Assembly (NCBI GenBank): GCA_023052935.1
Contig: CM041293.1
Span: 153,015,474-153,079,473 of the forward strand
Reading direction: 5' to 3'
DNA: 64,000 nt
Source of the DNA: Piezodorus guildinii
Lineage: Eukaryota; Arthropoda; Insecta; Hemiptera; Pentatomidae
Shown: positions 10,481 to 21,420 of the stretch, one piece after another
How the letters are laid out: each line of letters opens with the position of its first letter
Position numbering within the stretch: position 1 is the first letter of the stretch
The notes under the pieces: generated by a model
The model's input: only the letters and a program-made list of their open reading frames with translations
What the model was told of the DNA's origin: nothing
The model's database searches: none
Translations under genes and position numbers: made by a program

Positions 10481-10750
10481 TCATTATTTATGGAAATTCA
10501 AGTGGTGGAATATTAAATTTACTCTAGTTAACTACTTACTTATAAATTTATCTTCTTAAATGAATTAATCTTCAAGATTATACGTATGTTAATTTGTTAT
10601 AATTACACTAACGATTAGTTGTAATACCTTACGTAATAGTTATAGTTTTAACATAGCCATAAATGTATATATGTACATGTATATAAATGTATAAGTATAC
10701 TATTTTATTCTTCCTACCAGAAAAGAAGAAAGAAAAAGTATAATTTAATA

Positions 10751-12846
10751 ATAATATAATAATAATAATAATAGGCTTAGCGAACCCGAAGGTTCGATGC
10801 CGATACCACCAAATTCTGCCTACACAGACTCGTCCAATGTTCACCAATCAAGCCCAAGCTCCCGAGATCAGCCTTAACGCAATCCTCCCATCTACGCTTC
10901 GGCCTATCTTTCGGACTCCTACCAGTCGGATCAGCAAATACCAACTTTCTCGGAATCCGCTCGTCATCGAGCCCAACAACTTTACTCGCCCATTTGAGTC
11001 TCCGCGATGCAATCAGCTCAATTATATTCACAGGATACAAGTTCCGCAATTCCGCGTTGTGCAACCTTCTAAACTCCCCAGTGACCTCATCTCTCTTCGG
11101 ACCAAATATTTTACGCAATACTTTATTTTCGAAGACCTTAAGCCGTTGTTCATCCTTCAAAGTAAGAGGCCACGTTTCACATCCGTAAAGAAACGTTGGA
11201 AGAATAATAGTTTTATAAATTCTAATCTTTAAGTTTTTAGATAGAAGCCGCGAACTAAGTAACTTAGCAACTGAAAAATAACACGCATTTCCCACCTTTA
11301 ACCGAGACTTTATTTCTTCCTGGATTTCATTTTTTCTAGTTCTAATTGAACCTAAATATTTGAATTAAGCTACGTGTTGAAAAGTATGCCCTGATACATC
11401 AATATCACCAAGATCGACACCGTTTCTGCTACTAATCATATATTTCGTCTTATAGGTATTTAATTCGAGTCCTATTTCTTTACCGGTTTTTATTAACACA
11501 TTTGTATTTAGTTGTATGGTTTCCGTGTCTTCACCTAGCAGTACCAGATCATCGGCATATCCCAAAACCGGAATCTTGTCACCCATATTTAAGCCTTTCT
11601 CGGTACACATCACCTTTTCTATAACATATTCTAAGGCTATATTAAACAAAACAGGTGAAAGGGAGTCACCCTGTTTCAAACCCGATCGCACCTCAAATCT
11701 CTCGGAGTAATTATGACCGATTCTAACTTTATGAAATGTTTCCGACAAACACATCTCTACTAGGTTTACTAACTTTTTAGGTATCCCCTGTTCAATCATG
11801 ATGTTATATAGCTTCTGACGGTCTATTGAATCATAAGCCTTTTTAAAATCGATATAAAGTTGATGGACTACACCGTTGTATTCCAATTTTTTCTCTAATA
11901 TTTGACGTAAGGACAATATTTGGTCAATAGTCGAGCGATTCCGCCTAAAACCACATTGGTAATCTCCGATAATATCCTTAGCGTATTCCGTGATTCGACT
12001 AGTTAGAATTGACGAGAATATTTTATAGCATACTGGGAGGAGAAAGATCCCACGATAATTGTTACAATCCGACCTCGGTCCTTTTTTGTGAATCGGAATA
12101 AGTATTGATTCTTTCCATTCTTTGGGCATTTGTTCATTTTCCCAGATCTTTTTAACTAAAAAATGTATTTTGGAAACGCCCGCTTCTCCTCACGCCTTGA
12201 TTAATTCACTCGTGATATTATCATTTCCTGCAGCCTTATAACGTTTTAATTTTCCTATCACCATTTCGGCTTCCTCTTTACTCGGTGCGTCTATCCATGG
12301 TTCAGCGCTCTGATATTCAGAGAGAGGAGATTGATTATTATTTTCCGTATTTAATATGCCGTCAAAGTGTTGTTTAAATTTATTTAATATCTCAGAAGAG
12401 TCCGCAATTATATTGTTTTTTTGCATCTTTAATCGCATTCAATAGCGGTTCAAAGCTTTTACGCGATTTGTTTATACCTTTGTACATCTCTCTTACGTTA
12501 TTTTCGTTTCGGTGTTTTTCTATTTCTATTATTTTGCCTTTGAGATACTCTATTTTCTTATTTTTTAAGAATTTTGAAGTTTCGTTTTTTACTAACCGAA
12601 AGTAAGCCACATTATTATCACTTGGATTATTTAAAGAATTCAGTTTAGCGGTTTTTCTTTTTTCGCACATATTTTGACAATCTCTGTCGAACCAAGGTTT
12701 GTTCTTTTTATTTTCGATTTTCCCAAGACATAAATTACCGACCTCTTTGATATTATCCCTAATCCCTTCCCATAATTTGTTTACATCATCGTGTTCCTCG
12801 TCTGAAGATTTCAAAGCATCGAACCTATTTTTTACTTATATCGTAT
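10751..12846 (-). pseudogene. RTE-like LINE, 5'-truncated, RT domain nearly intact
   Basis: An exact 14-bp target duplication agtataatttaata (10737-10750 and 12847-12860) bounds the insertion. It ends in a (TAA)n-type tail (10751-10772), usual for RTE-like elements. The minus-strand polyprotein has a linker (KPWFDRDCQNMCEKRK), RT blocks IPIHKKGPRSDCNNYRGI, LYIDFKKAYDSIDR, GLKQGDSLSPVLFNI and YADDLVLLGED, and a C-terminus with KIFGPKRDEVTGEFRRLHN. One frameshift in an A-run (near 12410-12420) and two in-frame stops (near 12194 and 11366) break it. The endonuclease is missing. Confidence 0.88.
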
Positions 12847-12849
12847 AGT

Positions 12850-12945
12850 ATAATTTAATAAGTATAAGAGTATAATAAGAGTATAGTATAAGAGTATAAT
12901 AATACGAGTATAATAAGAGTATAATTTAATAAAAAAAAATATATA
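12850..12945. repeat. Short AT-rich tandem repeat
   Basis: Imperfect repeats of about 11 bp (agtataataag) follow the LINE target site. Confidence 0.7.
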
Positions 12946-13314
12946 TACATATGAAGATGTTGCTAACCTGTTTTGCGAAGACTGAGGTAGTTTGTCTTGT
13001 TATCCCATAATTATATACTTCTCCAATGTTTATCGCATTATTAGTTGAATGTTTGTGCAGTTGGTATATTTCAAAAGAGGTATAAATGAGTATTTGGTTT
13101 TGTTGTAATTTTTCCTATCATTATTGATTTATAATTAAGCCTTTTTAATTAGATTAATTATTGTATCATAAGATATTTCTTTTTAATAATATTCAATATG
13201 AATCATAACAATACCTATATCTGTCTCAAATTAAACTGCCACTAACAAAAATGTTTTGCCTATCTTAGTTATTCACATCTCTCTTCGTTCAAATTTCACT
13301 ATTACTTACCTTTA
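12946..13314. other. Unassigned AT-rich DNA
   Basis: Nothing recognisable on either strand. Confidence 0.4.
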
Positions 13315-13720
13315 ATTAAATATAAGTAAGGGATACTAACGTGATCGTGAAAACTTTAGAGTAGTTTTCGATAGGAAACCCCGTGAGTGCCGCAGTAGCT
13401 CAAAAATAAATAAACTTAGGCAACCGAAATTTTATATTTAAGACAATTATACTAATTATTGTATATAATTATTGTTACAGCAACATTATCTAAAAAATCA
13501 AAGAACTAGTTGAGCCACTTTATACTATGCATTTTGCACCTTTTTACGATTTTCTCAACAACAACAAAAAACGGCTCTAACGTTTTTGAATAAACTCTCC
13601 ATTTTTATGTCAAATTAAATAGGCTTTAATATCATGCAGGTTTCATTATAATTGAAATAGTAATAATTGGAGTGATATAATAGTTAATAGTAATAATTGA
13701 AATAGGTAACGAGCTTGCGG
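13315..13720 (+). repeat. F1 repeat, old partial copy
   Basis: Degraded version of the ~0.9-kb F1 family (best copy 36249-37160). It keeps 'gatcgtgaaaac', 'ccactttatactatgcat' and 'cacctttttacgattttctc'. Confidence 0.7.
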
Positions 13721-13999
13721 ACCGGGCAGGGAGGCTGGTGCTCACACTCCCATTACACCGAATAAAATTGGACTCAACCCAAATATTTCAACTGTACTGG
13801 GTAATAGAGAGGAAACTATTAAATTAGTTTTTGATTTTCTTAAGGAGCAATCATTGCTATCTAAATTATAAAAACTATAATCTTAATTAACTATTAAGTC
13901 ATTCATCCCTAGTCAGTTTTTAATTAATACATTTTTTTTTCCTTGACTTTAAGTTGTTTACAAACAATTGAAATAGTCTGACATGGCTCAAACCACTAA

Positions 14000-14325
14000 T
14001 TTTTAAAGTTAGTTTCCGTTGAAAACTGTAATTAGAAAATTTTCCCGATCGCAATACTTTCGCTTACTGTATATTTTATATATAGATAAGTGAAAGTAAA
14101 AAAAGGCAACATACATAGTAATACTGAGGGCCAAAAAAAGTAAAGATTGTAGTTATTGTTGTAGATAATATTATATAATGTTTAATCTAAAATAAAGGTT
14201 TCCATCAAAATAATTAAATTATTTCTTTAAGATTAGGAGTATTTTTTTTACATTTCAATTGGTGAGACATGTATAAGATGTGTATTGCGCGCACCAGTTT
14301 TTATGATTCTTTTGTAAATTGACAT
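14000..14325. repeat. F1 ends, scrambled
   Basis: Bases 14000-14100 are the F1 5' end on the minus strand ('gatcgcaatactttcgct'). Bases 14180-14325 resemble the F1 3' end on the plus strand ('ttgcgcgcaccag'). The middle is missing. Confidence 0.55.
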
Positions 14326-14960
14326 TTGTTGGTGATCTATCCAGCAGAAAAAGAAAATGTTTAATTAAATTTCATATTTTAAAGTCATTACCTAGTTACC
14401 TAGTTTTGAAGTAGGATCTGCAACATTTAATTATTTCGAAAAAAAAGAAAAGAAAATTGTTATAACATTAAACATCTTTAAACAATATCTACAATACAAA
14501 GTGATTTTTTTTTTGCTTCATTATTTATTATCTATTTTTTCCAATGGAATAAATAGAAAACACATTATTTAGCAAATTTAATTCTTTAGATTTTCGAGTC
14601 ATAAAATAATAATTCATAATAAATCTTTTATATGTAGTAAATGCCTGAAAAAGGCAACCTCAGTACAGAAGGATAATAGGTCATTCATTTCAAATCAGAT
14701 GACCTAACACAGATGTAATAAGCCAAACTAAAAAATCCTAAGAAAATCAGTTCATGAAACAAATAATTTCAAAGAGTTACAAGTACGTTGTATTTGTTTT
14801 TTAGAGGGTTTTTTTTACCCTCTTCAATAAAAGCATCCCTTACGATGCCCTCAGGCAAAAGAAGGACTACTTACGTATTATGTATGTATGATATATTTTA
14901 TTGAATATTGTATATTTTGTTGGACAAATAAATGTTGGATTTATATATATATATATATCC
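14326..14960. other. Unassigned AT-rich DNA
   Basis: Contains 'ccctcttcaataaaagcat' and short A/T runs, but no feature I can name. Confidence 0.35.
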
Positions 14961-15639
14961 TACCATTGTAAATACTTCCTGGCAACCTTCCTCTTCCTAG
15001 TTTTCCAATCCAGCAGCCCATCGTACATCTCAGATATGTTTCATTCAAATCCTCCATTCATTCCCGCAATGCTCGTTCACGGCCTTAATACCTGTATGTA
15101 ACACCTCATCGAACCGCAGCTTTCGACAGATCCTTCCTAATCCGCTCCTCTTTTGTATAGAATTCCATTCCTTCATATATTCGACACTCTGATACTCTTC
15201 AGACCTTCAAATCCCGTCTATTCGATCACTTTCTCTCTATTAAATTTTCAAAGAACCCTAAATAGATTTTCTAATTCAATTTCAATTAGTTAAATTAAAA
15301 AAATATAGAAACGATCATTTAAATATAATATCTTACATTGTGGTTCATTTGCATATTTAACTTTATTATTTCAATAATTTTCCATCAATACAGTAAAGCA
15401 CTATTAATTAAAATTTCGTTTATATGCACTTATGTTTCTGTTTTATCTTTTGTCTAGTTTTGTTATTAATTATTAGAAGCTACCTTTTAATTTATCACTA
15501 TTGTTCACTTGATTATTTCTATTTTTTTTAGTTTGTATTATGTTTTTACTCAAAGACACTAAAGTTCTTTTTGTATGTTTTGTAAAATTATTCAAAAGGG
15601 ACTTATCCCAGAATAAATAAAGAATTTATTATTTATTAT

Positions 15640-15640
<1 letters not shown>
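14961..15640 (+). pseudogene. Non-LTR LINE 3' end with (ATT)n tail
   Basis: The plus frame reads FDRSFLIRSSFV-stop-NSIPSYIRHSDTLQTFKSRL, the usual C-terminal 'WNSLP...FK' end of CR1/jockey-type ORF2. The Trp is replaced by TAG. The 3' end 'gggacttatcccagaataaa' followed by ATT repeats recurs in related form near 35.5 kb ('ggactatgtcccagaataaa'). Confidence 0.7.

Positions 15641-15644
<4 letters not shown>

Positions 15645-15717
<73 letters not shown>
15645..15717. repeat. (AT)n microsatellite
   Basis: About 73 bases of pure alternating AT. Confidence 0.97.
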
Positions 15718-15719
<2 letters not shown>

Positions 15720-15769
15720 CTAATTTATATCATAAGAATGGTTAGCCACTAAATCGTAATTTTTCTCAC

Positions 15770-16005
15770 TGTGCTTCCGGGAAAAGAGGATGTTAAGAGA
15801 TCACGCTCAACCGCTAGCCTTTTTAATCCAATTTTAACGTACCCACTTCTTTTTAAATGGGCTGAGTGAGTCTCTGGAAGGAATTCCTACCCAAGGATCA
15901 CCCTATGGCTGAAAAGACTGAATAAACTATTTTTTTGCCACAGTTTGAACCCGAAGAACAGTAATTAATTACCTACTCACCGGAAAAGAAACATCCTTGT
16001 CTTAA
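15770..16005 (-). repeat. SINE C, old copy
   Basis: Keeps 'gagatcacgctcaaccgc' and the head region 'cacagtttgaacccgaag'. It is more diverged than the copies at 1.8 and 45.5 kb. Confidence 0.6.
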
Positions 16006-16184
16006 CTTATTCCATCATATATTATTCTGAGCGATGATAGCGCCCAGGTACTTAAAACTGGAGTGATATAAAACACGGGTTTTACTTAAAGAATTAAAAG
16101 ACTTGTTTAAAATAATGTATTTAAAAAAAAATACTCATACACATACATATAGAATCCATTATCCTGTTATCTTGAGTTTTCTCT

Positions 16185-16429
16185 TCACTTTCCGCCGATG
16201 CTTCCCTGATCGGGAAGGGTGAATGAGGACGGGTTGTGTTCTCCTGACAAGGAGAACTGGCCTGCAAGGAAGGAGAGACATTGTAGGTCGATGGTTGGCC
16301 TGATGACTGGAGTTATCAGTGTTACTCGCGTACAGACATCCAGCGACTTGTCCTGTAAGGATCCGCTCAGCCAATAGATGTCCAGACATACGGTCGTGCC
16401 AGGAACCATTGGCACGCAAACTTCACCCA
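16185..16429 (-). CDS. Gene C exon 5 (terminal, 245 bp)
   Basis: Acceptor 'gcgtttcctcatag'. The first two bases (TG) complete Val with the G of exon 4, then 80 codons to TGA. It is much more GC-rich than its surroundings. Length is identical to gene B exon 6, with matching C-P-M/I-x-P, C-L, C, C spacing. Confidence 0.88.
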
Positions 16430-19400
16430 CTATGAGGAAACGCAGATTATTTTTTCGCTTCTTATTTTAAGTTTTTTTTTTTTGTTTTTTTTGTAATTTG
16501 AAATGTACAGTTATTGTATGATCGAATCTTAGATGAGGAGTCAGTTAACCTTTTGCACTCGGTTGTCCTCTCAGAGGGGACAAGGTAAGGTTAGTTTACC
16601 ACTTGCTTCTCCCCTCTGATGGGACATGACAGTTTATTAGCGTTTACGGATAATAAACTTATTCAACCGCAATTTTCGAAGAATCACATATTTTTCTGTA
16701 GATTTCTCTTAATATGGCACAAAAAAAAAAAAAAAAACAGATAAAAATATTGCATGAACCGCTTTTGCAGCGAAAGAGAACGATAATTCGTTTAGCAGTA
16801 AGTAGAAAAACGCTAAAAATTAATACACAATGTATATTATTTCAAAAATGTTTGGTATTTATTTATTTATTAATTAGAAGTAACGGATTTTTTTTCGTTA
16901 TTCGAATTCTACGCATCTTGGAACCTAAGCTGTCAAATTTTGAGTGGGGTTTATTTATTTTTTTTTGGTCGATTACAAAGGTTCACTAACCATAAACCAT
17001 AAGATTTTGATTCAAATAATTCAAAATCAATTTCCTGTTTTCAGAACACCTTACATTTTATCTTGACCGGTAATAATAACCGAGTTATCAGGAAATCACA
17101 TCTCTCATAAGTTGTATCTTGACCATATAACATGATTTTTTCAACTTTTTTTTTTTGCACTATGTTCCTCGCGTTATCTTGACCTAAAAAATCTTTTCGA
17201 TTTTACTCTATCTTCAATAATAAGAGATTTTTGGTGTGATTACATCTATTATAAGTTGTTACTTTAATATACATTTTTTTTTTTTTTTTCGCGCTTTACT
17301 GATTCTAAAACTCTATACATACTTATCTCTATCGTCAAAAATAACTGAGTTAGGAGCGTATTTATGTGTAAAATTAAAAATTTTGTTCTTTTCTTTTTTT
17401 CTCTTTTACATAATTATTTGCGGTTTTTTGGTTAAAAAACACTGATAAATTTTTTCTCTATCTTCAAAATATCCGAGTTATTAGATTACATCACTTTTAA
17501 TCGGCCGCCATTTTAAAACTAACCAGATGATATCAGCGTCTGGGTGTTAGGATCATCGTTGCATGGACTAGCATTTTCGTGGCGAATTTAAAAAAAATTG
17601 GTCCTGTAGTTTCGGAGAAATGTCGTGGACGGCGGACAAGCGGTTTTTTTTTTTTATTGGTTTTTGGGATTCTATGCATCTTGAAACGTAAGCTCTCAAA
17701 TTTTTATTTTATTTTTTTTTTTTCGATTACAAAGGTTCATTATTGAAAATAATAAACCAAAAGTGAAATAAGGGTACATGAGTATGGTTCAATGATTGAG
17801 AAACTTTAAAAGATAATAAAAAAATTCGGAAAGTGAGAAAATAAATTTACTTATATCGCATTAAATCGTAAAGGTCTATGTTGTGATTTCTTAATTTACC
17901 ATTACTAATTTCCGAATCTTTTATTTATTCTTTCTTTCGTTTTGTTTTAAAAATGGCAGTGAGCTTATGTGATTCAAGTAATAGTGTAAGAAGAATTTCA
18001 GAAAAGTATTTATACGGACAGATTTAATATAATAATTGTTCAAGCAGAAAATGATAGTATTGATAGGGATAATATTATCCAACCAGCAATTAAACGAATA
18101 TTCTTTATAGATAGTAATAGCGATACAAGTACTGTGACAGAAAACATCTCCGTAGAAGTCGTATCTATCATCTATATATATAAAAATGAATAGACCAAGG
18201 GAAATGGTCATCGCATCACGCGTGCACAGCTTGACCTATTTCTCTGCTTCTTTTTTTGTTATATTTATATCAGTCAGGAGAAGGATCTTGTGAAAGAAAA
18301 AAGGAGAAAAGTTACTTTGATTAATAGTTTTCTTTTTTTTTTTAATTTCCTAATGTAATCTCTTTACCTACAAATATGAAAATGAAACCTCACGCGTTAA
18401 CGGTTTGACCGATTTCTCTAAGATATAGTTCAGACAGAACATCGTCTGTCGGCTCAGCTTGTAAAAAATAAATATTGATTTTTTTTAATATGTTTTCTTT
18501 AATTTCCACAAATCCTAAAAAATCGAATTTCATTACACTACTTGGTTCTAAATGTATGTTTACGTTTTCGTGGCGTCGAGTTGTTGGTAGGTAACCGTCC
18601 TAAACGTTCCGGAGTGCAAAGGGTTAATTTTAAGAATATAAATTTGTAGACGCTTAAAATGAGCATAAAATGAATATTTTACTATCTTAGTGCATACATT
18701 ATCATAGCATAAATAACGATTTTAATGGTCAATATCATTAAAATTCTATGTGTTCATAATAAACAATTTAAAATAAAATTACCTTTTAATTCTTGAAGTA
18801 GAGTTACCCTACCATTCACCGTGAGTGCAGCATAAGATTTTAATTCGTTCAACCTTACTTGAATTACAATGCATGCTGAAATTTTATGGATCGTTAATTA
18901 ATTAATACATTTGAATATCTTTAAAATATTGGTATGTGTAAAAAAAAAAAAAAAAAAAAAGACCTTTTTTGAACCAAATATTTGTATGATTACTTCTTTG
19001 ATGTAAAATAAAATTATTACTAAAGATATAGTTAATTGGTATCCACCGTCATTAGCCAATTGTCGTTGGAATAGCTGTCTAAGAACTGTTGGACCGCAAT
19101 TTCATTTTTTTTTTTTTTCCATGAGGAACATCGGCCAAGGATGGAAACAAGTAGTGATCCGATGGTGCGAGTTCTGGACTGGATAGTGGATAAGGCCGGA
19201 GCTCGAACCTATAAATTTCTTTTACCTTTTCTTTGTTCCCCATACAAGACTGAAATGACAAGAAACTGTCCAACTTTTTCGACTACTTCAACACATACTG
19301 GACAAACCCTCCAACCTTCCACTTAATTACAAAAGACTTTATATGACCATCATAAGGTCGATATGGACTTACAGAATAGAGCTATGGGACACTACTGAAC

Positions 19401-21376
19401 CATCGAATTCTTCTTGCACCCAATCCTTACAATCCAAAATCCTTAACGCCCTTACTTTTTAACGAATAAGCTCATCCACAAAGACCCCATATGTTACTGA
19501 ATTAGCCGGAACCAGATATCAATCATTTTATAAAAAACTGCATTTCCACTTTAATCCACTAGTTTCTATCCTATCATCCTCTTCGATTCCTGATAATTCT
19601 CCGAGGAAAAGAAGATGGCCCGAGACCTTATAGATTAGAAATTTTTAGAGTGCTACCCATGGGTGGCATCTCTTCACGTATTTCATGTCAGTTTACTATG
19701 TCCATCACATTCACTTGTTATATATAAAAATACAGTTGTAAATATCAATAAATATGTTTAAATAGAACTTTTCTTTGAAAGTGTGAGGACGAGCATTATC
19801 TTGTTTGAGTGAAACTTCCACTATTCCGGGAAAATCTCTTGTAAGAAGGGTTTTTCAATAACTTATTGTTTCCTGACTGACTAGCCTACTGCTATTTTTA
19901 GTATCTTTCGACATACCAGGCTCCCTTGCAATTTCTCGAGTACTTGGGAAAGGAATTGACACAAGAGTTTCTTACACAGACATAAATATCCAATAATTGA
20001 GACTTTGATTTCCAAAAGGTACTATATCCACTTTAGAAACTTTTATAGGGAACGCAAAAATCTGTCAATAATTTATTATTGGACCAATTAACGTCATTAT
20101 TTTTTTATTAAAATATAATGTTGATTTATAAGCGTGTTACCAACTCATTATACTAAATTATTGCACTTTTCCGGTGACTTAAACAATATAATATGGATAT
20201 AGTACTTTTTGAAAAGAATTTAAAAGAAATATAGTACTTTTTGGAAGAAAATAACGCGCGGTAAGTTGGTAACCTAATACATTACCGATAACTAACGTCT
20301 TTGTAATGTTAATTATTAAGTTATGTATTTTTCCTTATTATATCTCTGAGAAATGTCTTTCTTTTTTAGTTAATTACATTTATTATATATTTTTCATAAA
20401 AAAGTAAATATTAAAAGGGCACTTTATCTATTTATGGCAATATAATAAGAAAGCATGTAATTATGAAGTTTGTTTTGAACTTGTATTTACTATTTGTGTG
20501 AATTTAGCAAATTTACTTATATTATTAACTACGTGTAAACAATATTTAATTAAAGGGACTGATAAATAAATAGCTTTTGAGCTTTTATTCTACATAAAAA
20601 AATCTATTATTAAGTTGGATCAGGCACGGTTTTTCCTTTCATATTTAGCAAATACGTGGAATGCTAATTCTAACTATTTCCTGGATCAAATACCATTATT
20701 CTATTAAAATGTGAGTTACTAACATTTTTTAAACTAAATTTATGTTGCTGCAAGAAGCAATACTTTAAAAAAAAACTTAATTCAACTGACAAGCTACAAG
20801 AACCAATGAGACCCAACTAAGTTGTTTAAAACAGTATAAAAACTAATTACTAGGTAAACCATTGAGAAAAATAATAGCGGTGATTCAAGACGTGCTAAAT
20901 GAACCAATAAAAATACACAAAATGAAGAAAACGGTAAATTAATGGTGAAATATTACGGGGTTAGGTGCTTCTGCCGTATAGTAGGAAATATAGTACCTTT
21001 TGGAAGGAAATGAAAGGAGAGATGATATCTGTTTACAGAGGATTTAGAAGGAAATGTTTTAGTATATTTTGGAAATCAACGTCTCAATTGTCGCACGCGA
21101 TGTTTTTTTCTTTCCAACGTCGTATCTCGTCTACTAAATTTTTCAAACCAACACCGAGCAGTACTCTGCTCACGGACACCTTAACCTTCATATTTAATAA
21201 TTTCACGAGTTTCTTCAGCGGCTGTTAATTATTTTTTATGGTAATACCGTAAAATTACAAAATCTTTGTTGGACACTGCCATATTTCTTCTTTGAAACAA
21301 GTCAAATAGGATAATACAAAGCTAGAGAGTGATCTAAAGGGATTGTTCTTAGAAATCTTGATCTTAACAAAAACCG

Positions 21377-21420
<44 letters not shown>

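Noticed and set aside
10837..11232. 131-codon plus-strand frame
   Set aside because: Antisense shadow of the RTE-like LINE C-terminal frame.
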